DNA from: Hevea brasiliensis
Taxonomy: Eukaryota > Streptophyta > Magnoliopsida > Malpighiales > Euphorbiaceae
Direction of reading: 5' to 3'
DNA: 64,000 bases
Assembly: GCF_030052815.1 (NCBI RefSeq)
Contig: NC_079496.1
Coordinates: 15,701,100 to 15,765,099 of the forward strand
This document shows positions 1-12,249 of this stretch, in pieces (within the stretch, counting starts at the first letter, position 1; each line of letters opens with the position of its first letter). A program made the translations under genes and the position numbers. The notes beneath the pieces were generated by a model, which was not told the DNA's origin, ran no database searches, and saw only the letters and a list, made by a program, of their open reading frames with translations.

Positions 1-3000
1 TCGTGATCAATTTTCAGTAATATTAATTATTTAGTTGCTATCATAATTTGCAAATCCAGCTCCTATATTTTTTCTTAAAAACTTTTATCCTTGTATGAAA
101 TCGTGTGTAAATGAGAGGGTGCTTGTTTGATATTGAATTCTACCGCTTCAATTTTCTGTTTTTTTCAGTATTCAAAATTTATTTGTTTACTATTTAAACT
201 ATTGACATCTGATAATATAGATTAGAAAATTAAAATTTAAAACCTTATTGAAGTTGGGGTTTCTTTTTATGTGAATTTTAGACTTGGGGTTCATGAACCT
301 GTTTAAGCCTTTCATATTTTGTGCAGATGGAGAAAGCATGGCAGTGCATATTTTTGTGAACTCAAAAAGGGAATAACATGGGATACCTAATTTGGGCATC
401 TGGTAGCACAATAATGACAATAAACAAACGTTGCTTTCACTTGTACCACAAAATTCTTGTTTGGTTGGCAAACATGGTCTCACTTGTCACATATGGAATG
501 GCATAGTCCACATTATGGCATGGGTGCCACATTTGAATATTAAAAGAAATATATGTATATATCGCGTTGAAGCTGTAGCTTATTAGGTGGGATGAATGTA
601 AACCATGGAGGGGAGTAAACGTGTGAGGAGGATGGGTGGAGGAGAGGAAGAGGTATTGAACGGACCAAAGTATTTTGGTGTTAAAAATTTGTGGTTTTTA
701 TGGTAGCACGCATACATGGGAAATGAATATGGGAATGGTTGATAGAAAACGTAACCCCACTGCAATTAAGTATAAAATATTAGTGAAAAGAAGTCCACTT
801 GCGTCACTCCATGTGGTTTTGGTAGGACTTGATTTCCTTTACTTGCTGGATATAATAAGATATTTGATGTTTGGCTATTTTGAATTTGTGATAATTTTAG
901 GCAGCTTTGATTTGATTTCTCATCTTCACTTCACTGCACTGCTATATGTCGAAGATATTTATTTGTCTGTTGGAATTCATTATTATCACGTTAGTGATAA
1001 ATTTGATGAGAATTAGATAAGATCAAGAAACCAAATCAGTATGAGCCATCACATCAAGTTGTCTTGAAGAAGCAAGGAATTGGGTTCCTTCCATATATAG
1101 ATCAATGGCCAATTACACATCTTGACTTGAGAAGGTCCAAAAGGTTAATAAAATGTCAATTTTCAAAAATTAGGGGAAAAAAAAAAAAAAGAAAACAAGG
1201 TAAATTCAGAAAAGTTAATGTGAACGCTCATCTAGCATTGACGAGAATACCGAGTAAATTGTGTGGTAGGGAATGTGTAGCGTCACCAGGGGAGTAAAAA
1301 GACAAAAAAATAAAAACACTGCCTATCTTTGGAAGTCCACTGTATTTGGGGAAATGTCAATTGTCAAGTTGATTTTGAAGTTGGCAGCCATAGGGTTGCA
1401 TGAATGATTGTTTTTTTTTTTTTTAAGCTCAGGTTGGATGAATGATTTGATTATATATATATATATGATTTTTTTTTTCTCTTGGCTTGGAATAATGAGA
1501 GGACTAGGGCTGAAGTAATTGATAAGTTGATACGCGGTGTTGCTCCATCTGTCAGATATATAGTGATTTTTATGTGAAGGAATCGGCTCAAACCACTTTG
1601 TTGAAGCCTATTCATTACACAACCCAAACCTATGATGCCAAATTCCACTAGGCCTTTGAGAGAGAGAGAAAATAAATAAATAAATAAATAAATAAAAACC
1701 TAAGCCGCCTATCAAGTGTTGAAGTATTGCCACGTCTTACTTCCATAATTGGCACAATATCCCTACACGAGGAAAAGTAAAGAAAGGAAAAAAAAAAGCT
1801 TTCTCAGTTATATATAATAATTATTTTAATATGAATATTAATGTTAACATGAACAATTTATAAAATATTTTTGTGAATACTTCTAATTGGTATCAATATA
1901 GCTATTATTTGACTAAGTTATCCCTCAACACCAGAATTATAAGTTTTATCTCAATTATTTGTATTTTTTTTTTCTGGTATATTTAAAAAGGCAAAAATAT
2001 TATTATCTTTAAAGATGAACATTGATTTTTTCAAGATATTATTTCTTTCTAAGGCCATTAATAAAGCCGGAAAGTTTACTTCCACTGAATTGGAATAGCG
2101 ACCTAATCAAGTGATTCATCCTCCGATGAATGCTTCCTAGAACCATCAAAATTATTTTTGATGTTGCGGTAAAAGAGAGAATATGATATTCATTGCTACT
2201 GTTGCTCATAGTTTATTGGAACATTCTCTTGAATGGTATGCTAGACATATATAAATTATCACATATCCTGTAACTTTGTACATAGAGAATGTAACAGGGC
2301 AACTCATTCCATTGCTCAAAACATACTCTATAACGACTCTTTTAATTGTAATCCTTTACGTGTCTTTTTTTTTTTTTTGTGTTTAAGACTTAATAAATTG
2401 GCATTTTTGACAAAAAATTGAGTACCCTTACATTGAACATTATTTTATTTTTTCAGATACTGAAAAATCAGAAAAAAAAAAGCTTATATAACACATAAGG
2501 GGTTAATTCTTTTGAATTTTTTTTAAACCTTAAATAATATTTTCATAAATTTGAATATTATTAAATATAATAATTTTTTAAAATTACTGACATTAACACG
2601 AATTAGTTTGAGACAAGAAAATTTAATATACATAATTAATTGTTCATCAAAATATTGTGAAAGAAATTGTTAGAACTATGAAAAGTTATAAAATAATATA
2701 CAATTTAATTCTTCCGATTTAAAAGTCTTAACTACTTTAGTATTTAAATTTGCGAGAATATTTTGCATAATACACCCTTTTTAAAGTTTTTATAAAAAAA
2801 ATAAAGAAAATAATTGAATGAAAAAAGATATATAAAAAAATAAAATTAGAAAAAAAAATAAAATCAGAAAAAAATTAATACTTTCGTAATTTTTTTAAAA
2901 ATAAATAAAATGAGACAAAAACTTTTTTAAAACATTACTCAAAATGAAACGAGTTTTAAAACATGATCAAATTTTTAAATTTCAAAAACTTCCTTCGAAG

Positions 3001-3150
3001 ACAACAGAATGAAATTATTAAATTGCTTGTTTTTCCTTCTTAGAACATAATTATTAAGAATATAATTACTTTTTATATTTCAATTATGTTAAAATTAATT
3101 ATTTAATTCCTTCATTTTCAAAATATACATGACTTGATCCTTTACATGGG
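1..3150. other. AT-rich intergenic DNA, no gene seen
   Basis: No open reading frame here has recognisable motifs or plausible splice structure. The sequence is AT-rich with many homopolymer runs, and a short (AAAT)n array lies at about 1669-1696. The reading frames at 675-1016 and 1064-1297 have no recognisable domain and look like chance. Confidence 0.6.
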
Positions 3151-6100
3151 TTTAAACGACTATCACATGCCATTCCAAAACCCAACACCCAAACAGCAAT
3201 GGCCTACCTTTATTATTATTATTTGAAAAAAAAAAAAAAGAGGGTAGTAATGGTTGAGCAGATTTGAAAAAACGGCACAAATAAACTCGTAGAGATTCAA
3301 TCTTCAAGAGAAAAATGTACATAACAATCCAGCAAAAACATGTTTCTAAAGGACTAGCAGATAATCTGAAAACCTTACATTCATTAGCCATACTTATATC
3401 ACCACAAGTCTCTCTCTATTTTTCATACATGGGAACCGATGACAAGAGAGAAGCAAAAGAAGTATTTCTATTTTGCAGATGGTCCAACAAAACAACGCCA
3501 TGTCTCTCTTAGCATGCCACACCTAATCTCTGCTGATGCATAATTGGATCTACATGACAATTACAAAATGTTGGCACAATCAATCAGGGAAAAAAATGCA
3601 TTAGATACAAACAATTTCATGTTTGTGCTGGATGGGTGAGAAAATATCCTTTCCAAAAGCATGAATAGTACAAAGTTATCAAAATGGAAAAGAAAATAAC
3701 AAGTGGAACACCACTGCACATTCAAATGTGTGGGGAAAAGGATTTTTAAGAACCACCGAAATTGAGATTTTAAGAATCAGCCAGCTTACCTGCTATGAAG
3801 AGGAGCTAGCCATGGATTCCAAAGCTCAGTCTATGCACCTGTCAAATAAGAAAATATTGACGTCATTTACCATGCAAATGTATATAAATATGAATGCCAA
3901 GCCTTCGCATCGGGTTTTTCATTTTCACGGGACTTAGTTTTGTTTGTCTCTCCTCAGAATCTCTGGTTTTGTTTGCGGGAAAGAGAGTGGTGCAGGCCTC
4001 TTAAGATAGGTTTCAAAAAATATTCCAAAAGGAATGCCGAGGCAGCATCTCCGACAAGGATTTGGATTTTGGACAAAATTAGATGCCAATGACCTTATTT
4101 TACATAAATAAAAGTTATATTATTTATAAGAGACAAGGCAAAGGGCAAAATAGTATTTGCCTTTCTCGAGTCTGTGCCACATATAGCACACCATCAAACA
4201 ACAATATTACAATCATGGAGACAAGAACAGTCAACACATCATATGACAGTTTTATCTCCTTTTTACCAGAGTTGACAAGCATGGGGATCACAGTGAACTC
4301 AATACGCAACAGTATTAGATAAAAGGGGAATAATAGAGACTGAGCACTTCTAGAGAGATTGCAGGTATACTTTTTTAAATGCATCAATTAACAATAGTTG
4401 CAACAGCGGTAAACATACTCTCCAACAAAGCAGTTAGGGAATTACACCACAGATGCCAACTTTAAAAATCAGACAAAAGTGCCAAATAAAACTACCCTTT
4501 ATCCTACGTCTATCCTACAGCAAGACAAACAAATTTTTAAAAACCCCTAATGAACAAAAAATAAAAAAATGAAATCAATCTCACTGGATCACAATGAACA
4601 AGATAAATTTTAGAAGAACTTGTACTACTACCCACCTGACAGCATATTCTATTGCATTTCACATTCCAGTAAAACCACTATTTAATGCTCAGTTAATATA
4701 ACACACTAACATATGAAATCCTTGAAGATGTTCCACACATTACTTGTTTCAACAAATTGGCCTCACCTTTTATCATCTATGACCTATCCACATAGAATTC
4801 CTTCACTAGTTAACCAGCTAGCTGCCTGCCCAGTTAGACAAATATTCCAAGTCTCAAATGCAAATGCCTCATATCACATGCTGATGTTGAATGCGTGTTT
4901 AATAACTAAACAGGACCCAGAAACTCTTGATTGACATCATGGTCTAAGTATCAATAGTGATACTCCCAAAAAAAAAAAAAAAAAAAGGAAGAAGAAGAAA
5001 AAGAGAAGATGAACGGAATAGAATAAAACTCCCCAATCTGGTTAGATATCCCCCAAGGACACCCCTCTGTTACTCTTAGGAGCAACACCACAGCACCATT
5101 AAGAATATTTCAACCAGTAATGACAAAGTGCAAATTTGCTTCTACTCACTTGTATACAAAAGGGTTCAGTTACAGTTCCAAATGCATTGAAAGATAATCA
5201 GGTCTGCGACAGTTAAAATTTAATCTATTTGCTGACGTGAAAAGAGAGAAAGGGAGGTGGAAGAAAGAAAACTATTCACAGCAACATAATGTTTATGGTG
5301 TGGTAGCTAAGTAACACAGATCTAGTACTCTTATTGTCAGTCGTCAAAAATATAAGATTCATTTCTCTCCATAAGGTTCACTGAACAAATGGGATAACTA
5401 TGGCATATAAGTAATTAACCACAAAAAAGGAAAAGATGAGGCTCATTTCATGCTCAAGTATTTCACGTTTTACATGATCAAGCCCAGCATAAACCCATAC
5501 CAAAGACTACCATCCAACGAAGCACTTTGAGTGTTTGTCCAACTTTTCTTGATCAATTTATTCAAACTCCTTTCATTAGTTTTCTATTAGGGCATAAATA
5601 TGCACTTTCCACCAATTATGAGGAAAAATTTTCCCACTTCTCCATGCAGAATCAATTAACACGACCAACAATGTTACCTATAATAAAAATTAAAAAGATA
5701 AGTGTCCTCTCCTAAAGAACTTGTCAATATCCAGTAATTGTTTTGATGGAGAAATAGACAACTCCAACCTCTAAGAAAAGATCTAGGAATGAACAACAAT
5801 AATATCATGTTTCATCTACATTGCTCTCTTCAAAATTAAAAAAAAAAAAAAAAAAAAAAAATCTACATCGCTCTTAAATGTCATGCCAATACAATTAGAC
5901 CACCTCGGATAATAATCCTCATTTTAGCATGACGTGTATGTTTTAATAGGGATAACCATGCTCATTACCATAAGCAGAACCTCAAGAAAACCAAGTTTGT
6001 TGTGATAATTAGCATAATTATCTAATTATGTCAACTGGATGCACGATTCTTATAATTCATAACAAAGCACTCTCCATCACTTAAGACATTCGTCATCTTC

Positions 6101-6314
6101 AAAAGCCTTATCAAAACATCCACACACCAATAAGCAATCCAACCATCCAAAAAAAACTGAAAAAATAAAACCTTAAACAATCATGTAACAAACCCAAGTT
6201 CAAGCCAAAGAAAGTAGCAAGACTGTCAACCATGATCACAAGGTTTAATGGCGAACCTAGAATATAATGCAAACACAAAATCAAAACCATTAACATTTAA
6301 CAACGAGCAAAAAT
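3150..6314 (-). other. Probable intron/3' transcribed part of the PHOS-like gene
   Basis: Read on the minus strand this stretch is T-rich, as plant introns and 3' UTRs are, and it lies directly downstream of the universal stress protein reading frame. No further domain is visible. A purine tract (about 4966-5003) and a poly-A run on the plus strand (about 5839-5861) are the only simple repeats. Its assignment to the upstream transcript is inference and rests on the splice donor at 6319/6318 and the candidate small exon at 3790-3838. Confidence 0.35.
3790..3838 (-). other. Candidate small terminal coding exon of the PHOS-like gene
   Basis: On the minus strand a pyrimidine-rich stretch ending TTTGACAG precedes this 49-nt segment, and a GTAAGC donor follows it. 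If the large exon is spliced at AAAG|GTTAGA (last exon base 6320), the phase-1 junction reads Gly-Ala-stop in this segment, so the protein would end one residue later than in the unspliced frame. The stop would lie about 41 nt before the next junction, short enough to avoid typical nonsense-mediated decay. Cannot be confirmed without transcript data. Confidence 0.3.
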
Positions 6315-7094
6315 CTAACCTTTGCGATTGGCGTCCTCCTCGTCTTCCTCCTCAATAGGGACGTTAACATTAACTACGGCCTCGCCTTCACCATTTCCAC
6401 CAGCTTCCTTATCATCTGGATATCTAACCACCACCACCGGACACACGCAATGATGCACACAGTAATCACTCACACTACCCAACCTCCCATCGCTTCCTCG
6501 TTTGGCTGCTCCAAACCCTCTGCTCCCCATAATCACTGCACTCAACCCTAACCTCTCCACCTCCAAACACAGTCTCTCCTTCATGTCATGGTCCTTTACA
6601 ATGTGGATCTTATAAGGGATCTGTGCTTCCCTCAGCGGCTTCGCGAGATCCCCCGCTTTGGACGCCGCAAAGGCGTCGAAATCATCCTCGAGCTGCTGCT
6701 GTTTTTGGCTATTGTCATTGCCGTGCCCTTCATGAGATGAATTTGAATTGTCTTTATTGAAGTCAGGCTGTGAGGAATAGGTAGGGGTTTGCGTGGGGCT
6801 AGGGAGGGGAAGTGGACCCCAGTCAGCACCGAAAAGGACGGAGGTGGGGCTGACATGTAGGAGGATGACAGCATCCCCTGGACGGATATAGTGATGGACA
6901 GCCCAGCGGACGGCATAGGCACTCTCGTCGGAAAGGTCGACGGCCACGCCAATCTTGCGGCGAGCGCCGGCGGTGGGGGTAGGGGTAGCGCCGGGATGGT
7001 GGGGGTGGGGGTGGCGAGGGGAGGAGGGGTGGTGGATCTTGATGGTGGGGAGTTGAGGGTGGTCAGGATCTACAGGGTTTTGTTGAGGATTCAT
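6315..7094 (-). CDS. PHOS32: Universal stress protein, PHOS32/PHOS34-like
   Basis: The 259-residue frame starts at the ATG at 7094. An N-terminal extension rich in His/Pro carries IHHPSSPRH at residues 20-28, whose Ser25-Pro26 matches the MAP-kinase phosphosite context known in Arabidopsis PHOS32. The USP fold follows: KIGVAVDLSDESAYAVRWAV at 47-66, the ILHVSPTSVLFGADWG-type segment near 77-93, an acidic/Gln-rich insertion near 105-140, and the nucleotide-binding glycine loop GSRGFGAAKRGSDGRLGS at 190-207. It ends in VHHCVCPVVVVRYPDD (213-228) and an acidic tail. Proteins of this family are cytosolic ATP-binding phosphoproteins of defence and stress signalling. The glycine-loop spacing is longer than the generic G-2X-G-9X-G(S/T), as I recall for plant PHOS proteins. 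The stop at 6315-6317 overlaps a plausible splice donor, so the last residue or two are uncertain. PHOS32 and PHOS34 cannot be told apart here. Confidence 0.88.
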   Translation of the reverse strand: MNPQQNPVDPDHPQLPTIKIHHPSSPRHPHPHHPGATPTPTAGARRKIGVAVDLSDESAYAVRWAVHHYIRPGDAVILLHVSPTSVLFGADWGPLPLPSPTQTPTYSSQPDFNKDNSNSSHEGHGNDNSQKQQQLEDDFDAFAASKAGDLAKPLREAQIPYKIHIVKDHDMKERLCLEVERLGLSAVIMGSRGFGAAKRGSDGRLGSVSDYCVHHCVCPVVVVRYPDDKEAGGNGEGEAVVNVNVPIEEEDEEDANRKG

Positions 7095-7476
7095 TGTTTG
7101 GAAGGAAAGCTAAGGATGAAGTAAGTGATGATTGCAATTGCAGAGAAATGAAGACAATTTTGGTGGGTAGGACACGAGAGGAAGGTATATTAGACAGAGA
7201 AACCTTTGAAAATGATGGGGAATAAATAAAGCTTGGTTTTGTTTTGGGTTGGTCTTGGGCCTAGGCCTGGGCCTTAACTTTGGTGTATTATTAACAGTAA
7301 TCTTCATACGTAACAAAATTTTTAAACAAGTAAAACGCTTGTTGCGATGCTTTGGGAATTGAAATTCAATAAAACTTTTGGTTTTATTTTGTTTATATTT
7401 TATTTTTAATTTTTTAATTTTTTTATTTATGTATAATTGAATCATTAAAGATACTTAAGGTACAAATCCTCTGCGA

Positions 7477-7558
7477 GTGGACGTGCCGGAGTGGTTATCG
7501 GGCATGACTAGAAATCATGTGGGCTCTGCCCGCGCAGGTCCGAATCCTGCCGTTCACG
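7477..7558 (+). tRNA. tRNA-Ser(AGA): tRNA-Ser(AGA), class II, with variant T-loop
   Basis: The 82-nt gene folds as a type II serine tRNA. The acceptor arms GTGGACG and CGTTCAC pair with one G-T wobble, followed by discriminator G at 7558. The anticodon stem CATGA/TCATG encloses loop CTAGAAA, with anticodon AGA at 7510-7512, and a long GC-rich variable arm follows. The T arm reads GCAGGTCCGAATCCTGC. Position 55 of the T-loop is C where T (pseudouridine) is nearly universal, which also alters the B-box promoter core. No intron is present and CCA is not encoded, as expected in a nuclear gene. Confidence 0.93.
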
Positions 7559-7567
7559 CATTGCAAA

Positions 7568-7573
7568 TTTTTT
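7568..7573 (+). terminator. RNA polymerase III oligo-T terminator
   Basis: Six T residues start 10 nt after the tRNA 3' end, as expected for Pol III termination. Confidence 0.75.
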
Positions 7574-8340
7574 GCTACTTTATTTTGGTTTATGAAAAGG
7601 ACGAAGATTAACAAACAGTAACAGAAAAATAAAGGGTTGAACATGAGGAATCTTCGTCTACCCAAAAACTACTTATTAGGGACATACATAAATTAAGTGT
7701 TAGTTTAGTAATATAGAACATAACTTTAATAATTTCAGTTATTGTGAGATTTCTGTCAGACTGAGAAATTCTTAAGTGCATTATAATTATGTGAGACCTA
7801 CATTTTATATTATATAAATAATTCACTTTTCTGTAAGAGATAGGGTATTATTTTTTAGTACACCTCGCATATCTAATAATTAACTTATCAGTCAAGTAGG
7901 TCTAAAATAATTTAGGGTATAGGGTATAGTTGAAACTTTGACAGTAACCTCTAGAAGAGCTAGAAGTTCATCACCCATGCAAAGTTACGAAGGGATAGGT
8001 AAAGATAGACAAAGGTTGAAGGAGGATTACTGCCAAATATAAAATGACAGGATGCATAGATGGAATAATGAGAGAGAGAGAGAGAGAGATTAATAAAGCT
8101 GATAACAAGTAAGACAAGCAGATCTTAGGGGCTGATCGCTGATCAGCAGCCAGCCCACCAATAAAAAAGGAACTTAGAAAATGCTTCCACTTCCACAACC
8201 TTATTCTAATCATATACCATTCAGAGACTAACAAAGACAGTCAGTTTCTCTCTGGCCTCTGCAATCTACATATGTGCATAGTTATTGGCTTATTGCAGAT
8301 AATTAGTTCTAGTTTGTGTCATAGCGTGGTGTAGCCTGCA

Positions 8341-8371
<31 letters not shown>

Positions 8372-9452
8372 CTGAGCTCATCACTAGCTAGCGCTAGCAG
8401 CCGCTGATCACTGGCCAGTGTGTCTGTTAAGAAAGAAAAGGTTACATATTTTAACTTGTCTTTAAGGCCTTGCTTTTTATATATCTTTTTCACCTTCTTT
8501 AAAGCACCCCTTAAAGGTTTTCTTGACACCCATAAACAGTATACAGAGATGCTGTTATTGTGATTCAGCACTTCAAACATGCAAACTTCTTCTTTAACAG
8601 AAATCAGAAATCCCTTTCCCTTTTTATTTCTACCCAAAATTAAGTGAGAGAGAGATTTGCTAGGGTTTTCAGCTTCACACAGCAAAAGCTTAAAAGCTCC
8701 TTCTATCATGGAAGTAATTAATAAATATATAATACATCTTACATAAAAATTATTCTTTTTCTTCATATTGCGTTTGCATGTTTTCTAGCAAAAATTAAAT
8801 TTTCATAGCACTTCTATGTATAAAGACATAAAAAAAAATGTTGGAACTTTGCAATCACAATTTCATGCTGATAGAAGTGATTAATGAATGGAGATTTAGA
8901 AGAGTAGGATATAGATCATATAATGCTATAGGATCAAGTTGATTTACAATTAATACGGTTTGAAATGTTTCTAACAATTTAGAACATTTAGGTTCGATAC
9001 TTGAAAAATGCATTATTAAAAAGGATAATTACGAATCCAAAAATTAAATCCAACAAAAAACAACTTTTTAATATTGTCTTTGCTTAATCAATGCGAAAAC
9101 ATTGATTATGAAAATCAATTAAAGAGGACTATTGTAAAAATATTTAATTTTTTATAATAAAATTACATAATTATTTGCATTATCCTAATAAATGCGGATG
9201 AACTGCAGATGAACTTGATCCCACAGCAAGTCTGGAGAAACAATGGTAAGACCATAAAGAAAGCTAAGCAGTTCTGACAATCTTGGAGAGAGAGGGAGAG
9301 AGAGAAAGGGTATGTAGTGCACCTCTTTGGTAGGTGTATCAGTTCAAGAACAAATGGAAACGAAAAGGGTTTGGATTCATGAGGTATGGGAATCAAACAT
9401 ACACACAGATATCCAAAAGCACCAAAACCAAAACAGAAGTTACCCTTTGTCT
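7574..9452. other. Intergenic; simple repeats and likely SPL 3' UTR
   Basis: Contains a (GA)n run at about 8069-8089 and an (AT)n run at 8343-8371. A minus-strand frame at 8290-8766 (158 codons) is open but shows no recognisable domain and runs through the (AT)n array, so I do not call it a gene. The part next to 9452 is probably the 3' UTR of the SPL gene. Nothing else identified. Confidence 0.5.
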
Positions 9453-11226
9453 CTAACATGAAAGCTTGAGGGACAAATCAACAGAATTAGAAGCAGCATT
9501 AGATGCACTACTGGAACCACTGTAATCAGAAGTCGTAACACATGAAGCTTCACCACCTTCCACTACGGCAACTGACGCTTCTGCAGGAAATTCCATTTCC
9601 TTGGAACAAGTGCTGCTTTTACCACTTTTTTCTCCTGGGAAAAACTCATATTCCATGAAAACAGTTCCACCCGTTGTGTTTCCCTTCCTGTGGATTGCCA
9701 CTAACTCTACACCCTGCAAGACCCACAAACCAAACAAATTAACATTCATCAGGTCTGTGAAAGTCACAAAGAAATTGAAAATTAATTGCTTTGACTATGT
9801 ATTATATCTACTTCGCTTAGATTGTGATTGGCGTCGAAAGCACTTCTTGCAGCTCTGGCACTAAATCCACCCATTTGATCATTAAGGTCGATCTGATTTT
9901 CAAGATTTAATCCTAGAAAATCAGAACCATTGATTGCTGATATCTCTGCAAACTTTTCTCTCCTTCCATTATGATATCCTATATTCTCCCCATTGAATCT
10001 CTTCTTCTGCAACAAATGTTGACTTCCATTAGCAATGAATAACAAAATACAACGATAAAATCTATACATACACAAACATTAAAGAGGAAATAATAGACAT
10101 AACAAGAAATGGTTTAGCTTTTTTTCTTTTTTTTTTTGTGAGAAGGCTGTAGCTTTTATTAGGGATGTGAAAGGAAAAAAAGAAACCCTCAAGGACTGGT
10201 CTTGGACGGAAAGCCACCCAAGTGGTTAACTTTGGTTGAAATCTATTCAGAAAGAAGAATAAAAAACATAAAACTCTTATTTTCTTATCCTTTCCCCACT
10301 TTCTTGGAAGCCAAACAGAAGCCACTGAACTGTAAAGCATTAAGCAGGCAACAGAGGAATCTGACAGATAAGATTAATTATATCCAAAAAAAAATCACAG
10401 AAAAAGAGCAAATAGACGTAATAAGGATTGGAAAAGATATTTAAAAATCTGGAAGAACAAAGATCTCTCAGACTCAATCGAGAATATAACTGTGTATATG
10501 GCATAGTTAAGTTTGAGGCTTAACTAACACAAACTCTTGTTTTACCCTTCCCTTTCTCTTTTCATATAGTTATTTCTCAGGAAACAAACAGAAAGACTAA
10601 TTTTTTTGAATGCTTCCCCAACCCAATGGAAAAAAAAAGCCTCAAAGAAAAACCTTGACGCAGACATCAGAGGGAGTGTGCTCATAATGCTGCATCATCT
10701 TTGGCATTGAAGAGAGCTCTTTCGAGGTCTCAAACACAGCGGCAGTAGTCCCAACACGAACCCTCATATCTGGTGCTCCAAAAACGTACGGATTAACCAA
10801 AAACTGACCCAAACCAGGACTACCATTCAACTCGGCAATCCCACCATTCTCAATCCGCTTAACCAGCAAACCCTGGTCAAAAGCCAAAAACCTACCACCA
10901 CTAAACATGGGTACACCATAGCTTACTGAGCCATATTGAATCGGAACACTGTTAATCAGGTCAGGTAAAAGAGAGTTAGCTGGTTGAAGATTACAAGACT
11001 CGAGTTGATTAGTTCCTGTCGTCTTCTTCATTTCTTGGCACCTTAGGCGCTCCAGTTGAGCTACGCCCATACCTCTTTGAGGTTGCTTCTTGCGAGCTGG
11101 TGGACCTTTGCTGGGCTTACTGCCGCGGTTCCTTGTGGGTTCAGTTTTCGAAGAACCTGATTCAATATGGATTTTGGAGGGTCCTTGGGTTTGCTCCATG
11201 AGGAAGAATGGAAGTGGAGCAGCCAT
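9453..11226 (-). CDS. SPL: SPOROCYTELESS/NOZZLE transcriptional repressor (three exons)
   Basis: Three phase-0 exons give a 342-residue protein: 11226-10654 (191 codons), 10006-9812 (65) and 9713-9453 (86 plus stop). The introns are 647 and 98 nt with GT-AG ends. The diagnostic SPL motif RGMGVAQLERLRCQE sits at 51-65 after a basic stretch. The exon 1-2 junction rebuilds a KKKR cluster like that of Arabidopsis SPL/NZZ. MEYEFFPG lies at 276-283 and the C-terminal EAR repression motif (V)DLSLKL at 334-340. In Arabidopsis SPL/NZZ is a nuclear adaptor that recruits TOPLESS through its EAR motif, blocks TCP factors, and is needed for micro- and megaspore formation. Everything diagnostic is present and in frame, so the gene looks intact. 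SPEAR/TIE paralogues share the two end motifs, but the KKKR and EYEFFPG blocks favour SPL itself. Confidence 0.92.
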
Positions 11227-11338
11227 TAAAGTCTGGACTGTTTCTTTCGGAGAGAAAGAGACACAGAGAGTTTGTTTTGAAACGGAACTTTAATTTTTCA
11301 GATATTGAGAGACAAATGGTGCTTTGTACTCATCTCTC

Positions 11339-11344
<6 letters not shown>

Positions 11345-11381
<37 letters not shown>
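11345..11381. promoter_or_regulatory. (TA)n tract in the SPL core-promoter/leader region
   Basis: An uninterrupted TA dinucleotide run lies about 120-155 bp upstream of the SPL start codon, followed on the plus strand by a GA/GGA-rich tract. No other convincing TATA element is nearer the ATG, so the array may act as a length-variable TATA region. This is inference from position. Confidence 0.4.
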
Positions 11382-11385
<4 letters not shown>

Positions 11386-12181
11386 AGAGAGAGGAGGAGG
11401 AGGTTTAGCTAGCAGAAGCACCAATTATGAAGGCTGAAACGCCAAAAGGGCATGGTTCAGTCACTGATGATTTGCTATTTCCAGATATACTATGGACAGT
11501 GACATTTGCTGCTCCATCAGGGGAGAGACTCCCTGGAAACAGTAAAAAATATCCTGGAAATAGCTCCTTTGCTTTTCAACACAAAAATGCCGGTAGAATA
11601 ACCCAATTCTCACATACAGCTCCTGTACTTCACGCCCCATGTTACAGTGAAGTGTGCACCGAAGACTGCAGTGCACGGCCTTAAAAGAGCAAATTTGTTT
11701 ATCGCATGGACCCAGTGAAACGCGTTAAGATATGAGGCAAGTTAGCCAATTGTACCAGGCACCGTCGGAGGAATAGTGATATAGGGGAATTATCCTGTGG
11801 GGAAGATGTGAAAACAAGAAAGCAGGTTTGTATTCAAGCCCAGTGTCAGCTTTGTCCCAAATGGGAAAATTAATAAAATATGATTTTTTTCTTTAATTTT
11901 GTGAATTTATCCAGATATTTTGGCCAATGTGAAAAAGGATGGGCAAATAAATTAAAGAAGCTGGTTGATACTGAGACTTTGAATGGTGGAGATGTGATGA
12001 TGATAAGGTAGTGTTTGGAGATGAAGCATTAAAAAGAATAGGGAGTGTTTTTGGGAATCATAGAGAGTAAGATTTGGTCATGAATATGTGGCTTTGCATG
12101 GTATAGCTATGGTTGCAATGATTCCTTCTTCACATTTGGAAACATCGAAAAGCTGAGTCCATGTGGTGCATTCTAACATGG

Positions 12182-12183
<2 letters not shown>

Positions 12184-12248
<65 letters not shown>
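12184..12248. repeat. (AT)n microsatellite
   Basis: About 65 bp of perfect AT dinucleotide repeat. Confidence 0.95.

Positions 12249-12249
<1 letters not shown>

Noticed and set aside
675..1016. 113-codon plus-strand open frame
   Set aside because: No motif, unusual composition and no splice or neighbour context; most likely chance.
8290..8766. 158-codon minus-strand open frame
   Set aside because: Reads through an (AT)n microsatellite, shows no domain, and its length can arise by chance. Only codons before the repeat looked at all protein-like.
11427..11684. 85-codon frame upstream of SPL
   Set aside because: Lies in the promoter region with no recognisable motif, and overlapping open frames occur on the other strand.
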